Source: Corallococcus sp. EGB (GTDB taxonomy: Bacteria > Myxococcota > Myxococcia > Myxococcales > Myxococcaceae). From it: DNA of 64,000 nt. How positions within the stretch are numbered: position 1 is the stretch's first letter; each line of letters opens with the position of its first letter. The stretch spans positions 8,281,356-8,345,355 of the forward strand of contig NZ_CP079946.1 of the NCBI RefSeq assembly GCF_019968905.1, written 5' to 3'. A program made the position numbers and the translations under genes. Positions 45,736 to 55,510 of the stretch are shown here, in pieces. A model generated the notes under the pieces. The model worked only from the letters and a program-made list of their open reading frames with translations. It was not told the DNA's origin and ran no database searches.

Positions 45736-47004
45736 CTACCGGTCGTGCCCCGCCCACTGCGTGGCCCTTCGCGCGAACCTGCGCCACGGGTTCGTCCGGC
45801 CGCCGTTCTCCAGCGAAATCTCCTTCGAGTGCCGCACGTCCTTCTCCCAGCACTTCTCCATCTTCGCGGCGATCTCCTTGTCCTCGAACACCAGCGACCC
45901 TTCACTCAACTTGTTGAGCGACAGTGAGTCCAGGTTCGTGGAACCCACGACGCACAACCCGTCGTCCACCAGCATCGTCTTCGAATGCAGCATCGCCGGC
46001 TGGTACTCCCAGATGCGGACGCCCGCCGCCAGCAGCCGCTCATACGTGGACCGCTGCGACGCGCGCACCACCGGCACGTCGTGATTGGGCCCCGGCCCCA
46101 TCACCCGCACGTCCACGCCCTGCCGGACCTTCTCCTCCAACTGCTCCAGGATGTCGTTGGGCGGCGTGAAGTACGCGTTGGCGATCCACAACCGCTTCGT
46201 CGCCGCCGCGATCACCACCCGCATCATCCGCTCCGCCTCGGTGATGCCCAACCGCCCGGAGCTGTCGATGAACGCCGCGCACCCGCCCCCGTCCGCCTTC
46301 AGCTCCGGGAAGCACTCGCGCGGCAGGAACCCCCCGCCTGATTCAATCCAGTGCTTGGAGAACGTCACCTGGATGCGGCGCACCTCTGGCCCCTCCACGC
46401 GGATGTGCGTGTCGCGCCAGTTGTCCGGCCTCAGCCCGTCCCCCTCCCACACCTTCCAGATGCCGAAGCCGCCCGTGTACGCGATGCGCCCGTCCACCAC
46501 GACGATCTTCTGGTGCGACCGGCTGAACAGCCGTCCCAGCACCTTGCCCGCGAGCAGCCGGTAGTAGTGCACCTCCACGCCCGCATCCGTCAGCCGCCCT
46601 TCAATCTGCTGATCGAAGTCCTTGTCCCCGGACGTCTCCTCGCTGCCAATCGGATCCACCACCACGCGGCACTGCACGCCCGCGCGCGAGCGCTCCGTCA
46701 GCGCCTCCACGAACCGGTCCGACAGCTCACACGGCCGCCAGATGTACACGAGCATGTGCACGCTGTGCTTCGCCGCGCGGATGTCCTCCAACATCCGGTC
46801 GAAGACCTGGCTGTTCTCCAGCAGGTGCATCCGGTGTCCCGGCGACAGCCCCACGCCCGTGGACTGGTAGAGCGCGAACGAGAAGCCCTCCGGCCCCGGT
46901 GGCAGCTCGAACGGCCCCTGCATCTCATGCTTGCGCGTCTCGTCACTGCCGTCGAACCCGTGGGCTCCCGGCTGGGGCAGCAATGCGTCCATCAGCTCGC
47001 TCAT
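45736..47004 (-). CDS. cls: cardiolipin synthase / phospholipase D family
   Basis: A 422-residue protein with two HKD motifs: SHQKIVVVD (His164, Lys166, Asp171) and LHSKTMLVD (His340, Lys342, Asp347), each followed by a conserved G-S/G-x-N/F segment (YTGGFG, VGSTNLD). This pair defines the PLD fold used for cardiolipin synthesis from phosphatidylglycerol; RSRAGVQCRVVVD and YFTPPNDILEQLE also match. No membrane helix at the N-terminus was seen, as in ClsB-type enzymes, so it is probably peripheral. It is divergent from the acyl-CoA oxidase gene. Confidence 0.88.
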   Translation of the reverse strand: MSELMDALLPQPGAHGFDGSDETRKHEMQGPFELPPGPEGFSFALYQSTGVGLSPGHRMHLLENSQVFDRMLEDIRAAKHSVHMLVYIWRPCELSDRFVEALTERSRAGVQCRVVVDPIGSEETSGDKDFDQQIEGRLTDAGVEVHYYRLLAGKVLGRLFSRSHQKIVVVDGRIAYTGGFGIWKVWEGDGLRPDNWRDTHIRVEGPEVRRIQVTFSKHWIESGGGFLPRECFPELKADGGGCAAFIDSSGRLGITEAERMMRVVIAAATKRLWIANAYFTPPNDILEQLEEKVRQGVDVRVMGPGPNHDVPVVRASQRSTYERLLAAGVRIWEYQPAMLHSKTMLVDDGLCVVGSTNLDSLSLNKLSEGSLVFEDKEIAAKMEKCWEKDVRHSKEISLENGGRTNPWRRFARRATQWAGHDR

Positions 47005-47157
47005 GGCACCCGCAAGCTAGGGACGCCGGACGGCCTGCGGCAGCCATCGCCTGCCCGCCCGCTCCATCCGGTGAACAGGTGCCCATTCCACCGTTGCCGG
47101 AGCCTTCCACGGTGGCAACACTGCCGTCTTTTCGGCCCGTCGCCTGGAGAGACCCGC

Positions 47158-49572
47158 ATGCTCGACGCCCCTTCTCGCCCCTCCGCCCGGGAGCTCCTGT
47201 CCCTGCCCAGCCTCGCGCCGCTGGTCCCCATGCTCTACATCGCGTGGACGGACGGCGAGCTGACCAGCGATGAGCTCCGGGCCCTGGGCGCCGCCGCCCG
47301 TTCCCAGCCGTGGCTGGACCTCAAGTCCAGCTCCGTCCTGGCCCTCTGGGTGGATCCGCTGCGTCCGCCGCCGCCCCGCGAGCTCTCCATCGTGCGCGAG
47401 CACATCCGCGCCACCGCGGAGAAGCTGGCCACCAGCCCACGGCAGAACCTGGCGGAGCTGGGCGTGCAGCTGGCCCAGGCGCTCGCGGGCGAGGCGCCCC
47501 TGAGCATCTCCCCGGCGGAGCTGGCCCAGGCCCTGGCCTCCATCGAGGCCACCCTGGGCGTGGATGGCAAGGAAGCGGTGCGCTCGCTGGTGCCCAAGGC
47601 GTCGCGCGTCCCGCGCGCGGAGCCCCGCTCGCACACGGCCTCCTTCGACCCCGCCGCGATGAACGCCGTGCTGGAGCGCACCTACGCGAACGTGCGGCAG
47701 CAGGTGCGCGGTTGGCTGGAGGACGCGGACTTCCGCTACAAGGAAGGGCTGTCCACCACCGCCTACCGCGACCAGGTCTTCGACTGGCTCAAGCACCTGG
47801 CCCATGACGGCCTGGGCCTGCTCGCCTACCCCAAGGGGCGCGAGGGCGGCGGAGACCTGGGCGCGTTCATCGCGGCCTTCGAGACGATGGCCTTCTTCGA
47901 CCTGAGCCTCGTCATCAAGGCGGGCGTGCACTTCGGCCTGTTCGGCTCCAGCATCCTGTTCCTCGGCACCCGGCGGCACCACCAGCAGTACCTGCCCAAG
48001 GTCGCCACCCTGGAGCTGCCCGGCTGCTTCGCGATGAGCGAGCTGGGCCACGGCTCCAACGTGCGCGACTGCGAGACGGTGGCCCGCTACGACGCGGCCA
48101 CGCGCGAGTTCATCCTCCACACGCCGTCGGAGACCGCTCGCAAGGAGTGGATCGGCAACGCCGCCCGCCACGCGCGCATCGCCACTGTGTTCGCGCAGCT
48201 GGAGGTGGACGGTGAACGGCTGGGCGTGCACGCGCTGCTCGTGCCGCTGCGCGATGAGCACGGCAAGGTCCTGCCGAACATCCGCATCGAGGACTGCGGC
48301 GAGAAGATGGGCCTCAACGGCGTGGACAACGGCCGGCTGTGGTTCGACCACGTGCGCGTGCCGCGCGAGAACCTGCTCGACCGCTACGGACAGGTGACGG
48401 AGGCCGGGGAATACACCTCCGCCATCACCGGCGACTCCAAGCGCTTCTTCACCATGCTGGGCGCGCTGGTGGCGGGCCGCGTGAGCGTGGCGTGCGCGTC
48501 CCTGAGCGCGGCCAAGAGCGCGCTGACCATCGCCGTGCGCTACGGCGACCTGCGCCGCCAGTTCGGCCCCCAGGGCGCGCCCGAGGTTCGCCTCCTGGAC
48601 CACCAGGCGCATCAGCTGCGGCTCCTGCCGCTCGTGGCCAAGGCGTACGCGGTGGACTTCGCGCTGGAGTACCTGGTGGACCGCTACGTCCACCGCACGG
48701 AGGACGACGCGCGCGAGGTGGAGGCGCTGGCCGCGGGCCTCAAGGCCTACGCGTCATGGAACGCCACCGCCACCATCCAGGAGTGCCGCGAGGCGTGCGG
48801 CGGCCAGGGCTACCTCACCGCGAACCGGTTCTCCTCGCTCAAGGCGGACACGGACGTGTTCACCACCTTCGAGGGCGACAACACCGTGCTCATGCAGCTG
48901 GTGGCCAAGGGCCTGCTCACCGGCTACCGCCAGCGCTTCGAGGACGACCGCGTGTTCGCCGTGCTGCGCCTGCTCGTGGATCAGGCCACCACGGTGCTCA
49001 CGGACCGCAACCCCATCGCGGGCCGGCGCACGGACTCGGACCACCTGCGCGACAGCGACTTCCAGCTTCGCGCCCTGCGCTTCCGCGAGGAGGCCCTGCT
49101 CGCGTCGGTGTCCAAGCGCATCCGCAAGCGGCTCACCGCGGGCGTGGAGGCCTTCGACGCCTTCAACCAGGTGCAGGCGCACCTGCTGGCCCTCGCGCAC
49201 GCGAGCGTGGAGCGCATCGTGCTGGAGCAGTTCCTGCGCGGCGTGGCGGACGTGCAGGACGAGTCCCTCAAGCCGGTGCTGGGGCGCATGGCGGACCTCT
49301 TCGGCCTGTCCTGCCTGGAGTCCGCCAGCGGCTGGTTCCTGGAGCACGGCTGGCTCACCGCCCCCAAGGCCCAGGCCATCCGCAAGGAGCGCGTGAAGCT
49401 GTGCGAGGAGCTGCGCCCGGACGCCGTGGGACTGGTGGACGCGTTCGGCATCCCCGACACGTGCCTGGCGGCGCCCATCGGCCTGGGGCGGCTGGCGCCC
49501 GGCGGTGAACGGTTCGACGACACGGAGGGTGACAGCGCCCGCGCGGCCCCGGCAGATTCCCGCGCGTCATGA
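47158..49572 (+). CDS. acyl-CoA oxidase/dehydrogenase with TerB-like N-terminus
   Basis: An 804-residue flavoprotein. Residues about 15-145 resemble a TerB-like helical domain (LYIAWTDGELTSDELRAL, then a second helical block), and from about 165 the chain matches peroxisomal-type acyl-CoA oxidase: FAMSELGHGSNVRDCET (FAD/substrate contact), IGNAARHARIATVFAQL, GVDNGRLWFDHVRVPRENLLD, SAAKSALTIAVRYGDLRRQFG, ACGGQGYL and TFEGDNTVL with the catalytic Glu572. It should oxidise acyl-CoA to the 2-enoyl-CoA; whether it passes electrons to O2 or to another acceptor is not visible. ATG 47158 has GGAGAG 6 nt upstream, and the much longer upstream frame lacks homology. Its stop overlaps the next gene (ATGA). 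Confidence 0.88.
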   Translation: MLDAPSRPSARELLSLPSLAPLVPMLYIAWTDGELTSDELRALGAAARSQPWLDLKSSSVLALWVDPLRPPPPRELSIVREHIRATAEKLATSPRQNLAELGVQLAQALAGEAPLSISPAELAQALASIEATLGVDGKEAVRSLVPKASRVPRAEPRSHTASFDPAAMNAVLERTYANVRQQVRGWLEDADFRYKEGLSTTAYRDQVFDWLKHLAHDGLGLLAYPKGREGGGDLGAFIAAFETMAFFDLSLVIKAGVHFGLFGSSILFLGTRRHHQQYLPKVATLELPGCFAMSELGHGSNVRDCETVARYDAATREFILHTPSETARKEWIGNAARHARIATVFAQLEVDGERLGVHALLVPLRDEHGKVLPNIRIEDCGEKMGLNGVDNGRLWFDHVRVPRENLLDRYGQVTEAGEYTSAITGDSKRFFTMLGALVAGRVSVACASLSAAKSALTIAVRYGDLRRQFGPQGAPEVRLLDHQAHQLRLLPLVAKAYAVDFALEYLVDRYVHRTEDDAREVEALAAGLKAYASWNATATIQECREACGGQGYLTANRFSSLKADTDVFTTFEGDNTVLMQLVAKGLLTGYRQRFEDDRVFAVLRLLVDQATTVLTDRNPIAGRRTDSDHLRDSDFQLRALRFREEALLASVSKRIRKRLTAGVEAFDAFNQVQAHLLALAHASVERIVLEQFLRGVADVQDESLKPVLGRMADLFGLSCLESASGWFLEHGWLTAPKAQAIRKERVKLCEELRPDAVGLVDAFGIPDTCLAAPIGLGRLAPGGERFDDTEGDSARAAPADSRAS

Positions 49573-50084
49573 GGACCAGTGTGTCGTGGGTGGTGTTGGG
49601 GCTCGTGGGACTGACCGGATGCGCGGCCATGTCCCCAGCGGAGCGGGCCCGGCGGGTGGGTGAGTCCAACAAGGAACGCACCCGCCTGTTCACCGAGGAG
49701 ATCTACAACCAGAAGCGCCTGGAGCGGCTTCCGGAGTACGTCGCACCCGACTTCGTGGACCGCTCCGAGGGCGCGCCCCAGCACCTGCGCGGCCCGGAGG
49801 TGGTGCGAACCCAGGCGGAATCCGGGTTCACCCTCTTCCCCGACCTGAGGTTCGAGCTGCTCCACGTGATGGCCGAGGACGACTGGGTGCTGGTGCGCTG
49901 GCGCGCGACGGGCACGGACACCCAGGGCCCGCCCACCGTGGACGGCAGGTCCCGCCCGCTCACGTTCCACGGCGATTCGCTGTACCGGCTGCGCGACGGC
50001 CGGCTGGTGGAGGCGTGGGACCTCACGGACCGGTTGGATCCGCTGCTCCAGCGCGGGTTCAAGGTCGTCCCGCCGGAGTCCTGA
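49569..50084 (+). CDS. SnoaL-like lipoprotein
   Basis: A 171-residue lipoprotein (LVGLTGC, Cys18). The mature domain follows a SnoaL/NTF2-like pattern: RLFTEEIYNQKRLERLPEYVAPDFVDR, GPEVVRTQAESGFTLFPDLRFELLHVMAEDDWVLVRWRATGT, HGDSLYRLRDGRLVEAWDLTD. In this family the barrel either holds a small hydrophobic ligand or catalyses aldol-type cyclisation; a role in envelope lipid handling is a guess. The 4-bp ATGA overlap with the acyl-CoA oxidase gene shows cotranscription and suggests a link. Confidence 0.83.
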   Translation: MRTSVSWVVLGLVGLTGCAAMSPAERARRVGESNKERTRLFTEEIYNQKRLERLPEYVAPDFVDRSEGAPQHLRGPEVVRTQAESGFTLFPDLRFELLHVMAEDDWVLVRWRATGTDTQGPPTVDGRSRPLTFHGDSLYRLRDGRLVEAWDLTDRLDPLLQRGFKVVPPES

Positions 50085-50203
50085 CCCCGCCCGCGCGAAA
50101 CGGCCACGGGTCGGGCTCGACGCTGCTGAAGTCGGGAAAAACCGGGACGTAGCAGGACGTCTTCCCATTGACACTGGGACACCGGACCCATCAGGGTCCG
50201 GGG

Positions 50204-51592
50204 ATGGGGATCTTCGCCGGACGCTCGCTGGCCGCGGACAAGGCCCGCCAGAAGGCCTTCCGCACGGCCTTTCCCTCCTACGGCCCCCAGCGGTCCTGGG
50301 GCGGCAGGCTGCTGCGCCTGTGCGGGTGGGGCCTGCTCCTGCTGGGCGCCTTCGCGCTGGTGGTCGTCATCGACGGGTGGCGTGCGTTCGGCCAGGGAGC
50401 GGAAGGCGCGCGGCTGGAGCGGATGGCGCGCTCGCCGCAGTGGCACGACGGCGGGTTCGAGAACCCGCAGCCCATCCTGAACAACTGGGAGCGGACGCTG
50501 ACGGACCTGTTCCACTCGAGCCCGGAGAGCTCGCCCCGGATGCCGGTGGTGGTGGACCGCATCGACCCGAAGCGCTTCGCCACGCCGCCCGAGGACGGGC
50601 TGCGCGTCACGTGGATGGGGCACTCGTCCACGCTGGTGGAGGTGGACGGGCACCGCGTGCTCACCGACCCCGTGTGGGGCGAGCGCACGTCGCCGCTGGA
50701 GTGGATTGGCCCCAAGCGCTGGTTCCCGGCGCCCATCGCGCTGGACGCGCTGCCGCCCATCGACGCGGTGGTCATCTCGCACGACCACTATGACCACCTG
50801 GACTTCGCCACCATCGAGGCGATGAAGGATTGGAACACCACGTTCGTGGTGCCGCTGGGCGTGGGCGCGCACCTGGAATACTGGGGCGTGCCGGCCGACC
50901 ACATCGTGGAGCTGGACTGGTGGGAGCGCACGAAGGTGAAGGGGCTGGAGATCGTGTGCACGCCCGCGCGGCATGCGTCAGGCCGGTTCCTGCATCAGAA
51001 CAAGACGCTGTGGGCAGGTTGGGCGCTGGTGGGGCCGCAGCACCGCGTCTACTACTCCGGCGACACGGGCCTGTTCCCCGCGATGGAGGAGATTGGCGCC
51101 AAGCTGGGGCCGTTCGATTTGACGATGATCGAGACGGGCCAGTACGGCGCGGGCTGGCCGGACTGGCACCTGGGGCCGGAGCAGGCGGTGCTGGCCCACC
51201 GGCTGGTGCAGGGCCGGCTGTTCCTGCCGGTGCACTGGGGGCTGTTGACGCTGGCGTACCACGGCTGGACGGAGCCGATTGAGCGCTCGCTGGTGGCCGC
51301 GAAGCACGACGGCGTGGGCATCACCGCGCCCCGGCCCGGGCAGGACTTCCTCGCGCTGGCGCCGCCCCCCGTGGAGCGCTGGTGGCCGGAGCGGCCCTGG
51401 AAGACCGCGGAGGAGGCGCCCATCGTGGCCAGCCAGATTCCGCCCAAGCTGCGGGAAGGACACCCGGCGCTCCCGCTGCTCCCGGCCCCCGCGGCCGTGA
51501 GCCCGCAGACGCAGGCTCCGAAGCCGCAGGCCGGGAAGCCACCAACCCCGCCGCCGGGCACAGGGCCGGCGGTCGCGACGCCGCATGAGTGA
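50204..51592 (+). CDS. UlaG/NAPE-PLD-like metallo-hydrolase, membrane-anchored
   Basis: A 462-residue metallo-beta-lactamase-fold protein of the UlaG/NAPE-PLD branch (not a lactam hydrolase). After an Arg-rich start a hydrophobic helix at about 39-57 anchors it. Metal motifs: TWMGHSSTLVEVDGHRVLTDPVW, SHDHYDHLD (HxHxDH), TPARHASGR, YSGDTGLF and PVHWG. NAPE-PLD releases phosphatidic acid from N-acyl-phosphatidylethanolamine, so lipid turnover is possible; lactonase activity is the alternative. The last 60 residues are Pro/Ala-rich. ATG at 50204 is preceded by GGGTCCGGGG. The next gene begins 8 bp before this stop. Confidence 0.83.
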   Translation: MGIFAGRSLAADKARQKAFRTAFPSYGPQRSWGGRLLRLCGWGLLLLGAFALVVVIDGWRAFGQGAEGARLERMARSPQWHDGGFENPQPILNNWERTLTDLFHSSPESSPRMPVVVDRIDPKRFATPPEDGLRVTWMGHSSTLVEVDGHRVLTDPVWGERTSPLEWIGPKRWFPAPIALDALPPIDAVVISHDHYDHLDFATIEAMKDWNTTFVVPLGVGAHLEYWGVPADHIVELDWWERTKVKGLEIVCTPARHASGRFLHQNKTLWAGWALVGPQHRVYYSGDTGLFPAMEEIGAKLGPFDLTMIETGQYGAGWPDWHLGPEQAVLAHRLVQGRLFLPVHWGLLTLAYHGWTEPIERSLVAAKHDGVGITAPRPGQDFLALAPPPVERWWPERPWKTAEEAPIVASQIPPKLREGHPALPLLPAPAAVSPQTQAPKPQAGKPPTPPPGTGPAVATPHE

Positions 51593-52034
51593 CGGGCGGC
51601 GGGCCACGCTGCTCGCGGCCTTCCGGGCCACGGGCTACGTCGTGCGCCCGCACCCGCTCGTTGGAGGCCGCAAGCACGTGCTGCGCGTGGGCGCCTTGCA
51701 TCCAGCGCTCGACGCCGCGCTCACCGCGCATGGCCTCACCACCTGGGCCTTCATCACCGCGTGGAATCCCCACGCGCATCGGCGTCCGCCTCGCACCAAC
51801 GCGCGGCTCCAGCAGCGCCTGCTCGCGCTGCTCGAAGCGTGGGGACACCCCGCTGTCTCCGCGGTGGGCGTGGCGGAGGACCGGCGCTGGTTCGAGGAGA
51901 GCCTCTTCGTCCCCGGCCTGCCCCGCGACGAAGCGCTGCGCATCGGCCGCCTGTTCGACCAGGAGGCCGTGCTCTGGGGCGCCGTGAGCGGCGCCGCGGA
52001 GCTGGTGCTGTGCCGTGAGGGCGCCGGCTCCTGA
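51585..52034 (+). CDS. DUF3293 protein
   Basis: A 149-residue cytosolic protein that matches DUF3293: TTWAFITAWNPHAHRRPPRTNARLQQRLLALLEAWG (about 52-87) is the family signature, followed by SAVGVAEDRRWFEESLFVPGL and DQEAVLWGAVSGAAELVLCR. Function is unknown. It overlaps the UlaG-like gene by 8 bp, so both are read from one message. Confidence 0.82.
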   Translation: MSDGRRATLLAAFRATGYVVRPHPLVGGRKHVLRVGALHPALDAALTAHGLTTWAFITAWNPHAHRRPPRTNARLQQRLLALLEAWGHPAVSAVGVAEDRRWFEESLFVPGLPRDEALRIGRLFDQEAVLWGAVSGAAELVLCREGAGS

Positions 52035-52168
52035 GCCCGCGCCGGGTGTCGGTCCGGTCACATCCACCGGGCCGACACCCATTCGGAACCCGGCCCTCAC
52101 ATCCGCGCCACGAGACGATGCCAGGGTCCCGCACCTCGCCGCGCCCCCCTGCCCCAGGAGCCGCCTCG

Positions 52169-54103
52169 ATGCAGCCTTCCGTCCCCCGCCGCGCGCGTGA
52201 AGTCGCGCGCCCCAGTGCCTTCCTCCTCGCCGGAGCCTTCGTCACCGGCCTGCTGCTCGCCTTCCACGGCGGCTGCGGCAACAACGAGTGCACCAACGCC
52301 TTCGACTGCCAGGAACAGAACGCCGCGCCGGAAGGCCAGGGCTGGACCTGCGTGGACCATGTCTGCAAGGCGGTCACCTTCCAGCCTCCGCCCGGCAACC
52401 ACGACGCGGGCACCGGCACGGAGGACGCGGGCACGGAGGACGCGGGCACCGGCACCGGGGACGGCGGCACCGTCGCCTTGAAGCTCATCGCCTTCAATGA
52501 CTTCCACGGGCAGTTGGAGCCCGCGGCCGGCAGTGGCGGACAGATTGTCCAGGCCCTGCTGCCGGACGGCGGCGTGGACACCAACAGCCGCGTGAACGCG
52601 GGCGGCGCGGTGTACCTCGCGCGCCACATCGCGGACCTGCGCGCGAAGAACCCGAACTCCATCGTGGTGTCCGCCGGTGACCTCATCGGCGCCACGCCGC
52701 TGCTGTCCGCGCTCTTCCACGACGAGCCCACCATCGAGGCCATGAACCACATCGGCCTGGACCTGAGCGCCGTGGGCAACCACGAGTTCGACGAGGGCGG
52801 CACGGAGCTCTTGCGCATGCAGTCCGGCGGCTGCCACCCGGTGGACGGCTGCCAGGACGGCACCGGCTTCTCCGGCGCGAAGTTCAAGTTCCTCGCGGCC
52901 AACGTCGCGACCGGCCCCAACAGCACCCTCTTCCCGCGCTACGACGTGCGCACCTTCCAGGGTGTGAAGGTCGCCTTCATCGGCATGACCCTGGAGGGCA
53001 CGCCGAACATCGTCACGCCCACCGGCATCCGCGGCCTGGAGTTCAAGGACGAGGTGCAGACCGTCAACGCGCTCGTCCCGGAGCTGAGGTCGCAGGGCGT
53101 GAACGCCATCGTCGTCATCGTGCACGAGGGCGGCATCCCCGCCCTCGACTCGCTCTACAACGAGTGCAAGGGCATCACCGGCCCCATCGTGGACATCGCC
53201 GCGCAGCTGGACCCCGCCGTGAGCGTCATCGTCAGCGGCCACACGCACAACGCCTACAACTGCACGCTGAGCGGCAAGCTCGTCACCAGCGCCGCGTCGG
53301 TGGGCCGGCTCGTCACGGACATCGACCTGACGCTGGACGCCACCTCCGGCCAGGTCGTGAAGGCCCAGGCCCAGAACGTCATCGTCACCCGCACGGTGGC
53401 GCCCGACCCGGAAGTGGCGGAGCTCATCACCCGCTACAAGGGCATCAGCTCCCCGCTGGAGAACCGCGTCATCGGCTGGATTGAGCAGACGCTCACGCGC
53501 AGCAACATCCAGACGGACCCCACCGGCCAGTCCACCATGGGCTTCGTCATCGCGGACGCGCAGCTGGAGGCCACCCGGCCCGCGAACCTGGGCGGCGCCC
53601 AGATTGCCTTCATGAACCCGGGCGGCGTGCGCGCGGACCTGGTGCGCGACCCGGCCGACCCCAACGACAAGGGCGCCGTCACCTACGGCGAGGCCTTCAC
53701 CGTGCAGCCCTTCGGCAACAGCCTGGTCACCCTGACGCTGACGGGCGCGCAGATCGAGCGCCTGCTGGAGCAGCAGTGGCCCAACGCCACCACCACCCGC
53801 ATCCTCCTGCCGTCCGCGGGCTTCAGCTACGCGTTCAGCGAGTCCGCGCCCGTGGGCTCCAAGGTGGACCCCGCCAGCATCAAGCTCAACGGGACGGTCA
53901 TCGACCCGGCCGCCACCTACCGCGTCACCGTGAACAGCTTCCTGGCTCCCGGCGGCGACGGCTTCAGCGTCCTGCCGGAGGGCACGAACCCGCTGGGCGG
54001 CGCGGTGGACTCGGACGCGCTGGAGGCGTACCTCGCCAGGCACAGCTCGGAGGCCTCGCCGTTGCCGGCCCCGGCGCTCGACCGCATCACCCGGCTGCCT
54101 TGA
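52169..54103 (+). CDS. secreted 5'-nucleotidase / cyclic phosphodiesterase
   Basis: A 644-residue exported UshA-like enzyme that releases phosphate from nucleotides. The signal helix (FLLAGAFVTGLLLAFHGGC) ends in a possible but atypical lipoprotein cysteine. A short Cys-rich region and a DAGTGTEDAGT spacer follow, then the metallophosphatase domain: FNDFHGQLE (about 109-117), SAGDLIGATP, VGNHEFDEGG, VHEGG and SGHTHNAY. The C-terminal substrate domain has NPGGVRADL and TYGEAFTVQPFGNSLVTL. AGGAG is 8 nt upstream of the ATG at 52169. Phosphate or nucleoside scavenging from prey is a plausible use. Confidence 0.88.
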   Translation: MQPSVPRRAREVARPSAFLLAGAFVTGLLLAFHGGCGNNECTNAFDCQEQNAAPEGQGWTCVDHVCKAVTFQPPPGNHDAGTGTEDAGTEDAGTGTGDGGTVALKLIAFNDFHGQLEPAAGSGGQIVQALLPDGGVDTNSRVNAGGAVYLARHIADLRAKNPNSIVVSAGDLIGATPLLSALFHDEPTIEAMNHIGLDLSAVGNHEFDEGGTELLRMQSGGCHPVDGCQDGTGFSGAKFKFLAANVATGPNSTLFPRYDVRTFQGVKVAFIGMTLEGTPNIVTPTGIRGLEFKDEVQTVNALVPELRSQGVNAIVVIVHEGGIPALDSLYNECKGITGPIVDIAAQLDPAVSVIVSGHTHNAYNCTLSGKLVTSAASVGRLVTDIDLTLDATSGQVVKAQAQNVIVTRTVAPDPEVAELITRYKGISSPLENRVIGWIEQTLTRSNIQTDPTGQSTMGFVIADAQLEATRPANLGGAQIAFMNPGGVRADLVRDPADPNDKGAVTYGEAFTVQPFGNSLVTLTLTGAQIERLLEQQWPNATTTRILLPSAGFSYAFSESAPVGSKVDPASIKLNGTVIDPAATYRVTVNSFLAPGGDGFSVLPEGTNPLGGAVDSDALEAYLARHSSEASPLPAPALDRITRLP

Positions 54104-54107
54104 GCCC

Positions 54108-54527
54108 TCAGTGGCCGCCCGAGCCCCCCGAAGCGGGGCTCGCGATGCTGGGCCGGAAGGCGCTGTCGGTGGTGGGGGTGGGCGTGATGTCCAGGCGCCG
54201 CGCCCCCGTCACCCGCTGCGCGAGCTCATCGAAGTTGAGCGCCAGGAGGCTCCCGGAGCCCTCCTCCGGGAGCCCGAAGCGGACCCGCCAGTAGTTGGGA
54301 TGGAACCGCACCTCCTCCGTGTCACCGCGGTCCACCTGCACGATGGCGCTCTGCCGCGCGTACTCGGGTCCTCCCTGGACGACGTCGCGCTCGCCCAACT
54401 CCTCCTGCACCGATTGGGAGTTGGGCGGCACGGGTGGGCGGCCCGTGGGGCCAAGGCCAACGGAGGCGCAACCCACCCCTGTCAGGAGGGCAGGCAGCAG
54501 AGCGGCGGCAAGGAAGCGGGAGACCAT
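54108..54527 (-). CDS. small lipoprotein of unknown function
   Basis: A 139-residue lipoprotein (LLTGVGC, Cys20). A disordered Pro/Gly stretch is followed by a compact domain (RQSAIVQVDRGDTEEVRFHPNYWRVRFGLPEEGSGSLLALNFDEL) and a Ser/Gly/Pro-rich tail. No known family. It is convergent with the 5'-nucleotidase gene with 4 bp between the stops. Confidence 0.7.
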   Translation of the reverse strand: MVSRFLAAALLPALLTGVGCASVGLGPTGRPPVPPNSQSVQEELGERDVVQGGPEYARQSAIVQVDRGDTEEVRFHPNYWRVRFGLPEEGSGSLLALNFDELAQRVTGARRLDITPTPTTDSAFRPSIASPASGGSGGH

Positions 54528-54653
54528 ACCCGAACGCTGGGCACGTCCCCGTCAAGCTGCACCCAGGGGCGGCTTGCGGCACCACCACCCGTCGCGTGCC
54601 CGCCCGGAGCAATGGCGCGGGGCCTGCGCCTGCGGGCCCCGCTGGAATGAAAG

Positions 54654-55253
<600 letters not shown>

Positions 55254-55510
55254 GGCCCCCGTACCCTAATCGTCCCCTCTTCCGCGCGCTGCCCCCTTCT
55301 TGCCGGAGCGTGCGCTGTCCCACGCTTGGGCGCGCGGGAACGCTGTCTCCCGTTGCGCGGCCGGGCCGGCCTCCCAATCCCCCCCTCGCCGACACGCCCC
55401 CACCGTCGGGGCGAGCGGCGCGTCAGGCGGGGGATGGGGCCCGGGGTTGAAGCGGCCATCGGGCGCAGGAGCCGCCGGACCCGGGGGTGATGCCTTGAAG
55501 GAGGGGCGGC

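Noticed and set aside
46351-47157. Upstream extension of the acyl-CoA oxidase frame (270 extra residues)
   Set aside because: It lies antisense to the cardiolipin synthase gene, has no homology and no ribosome site; ATG 47158 has GGAGAG upstream.
50204-51592. UlaG/NAPE-PLD-like protein considered as a second beta-lactamase
   Set aside because: It has the HxHxDH motif of the fold but the long form and PVHWG motif of lipid/lactone hydrolases, and none of the B1/B3 lactamase-specific residues.
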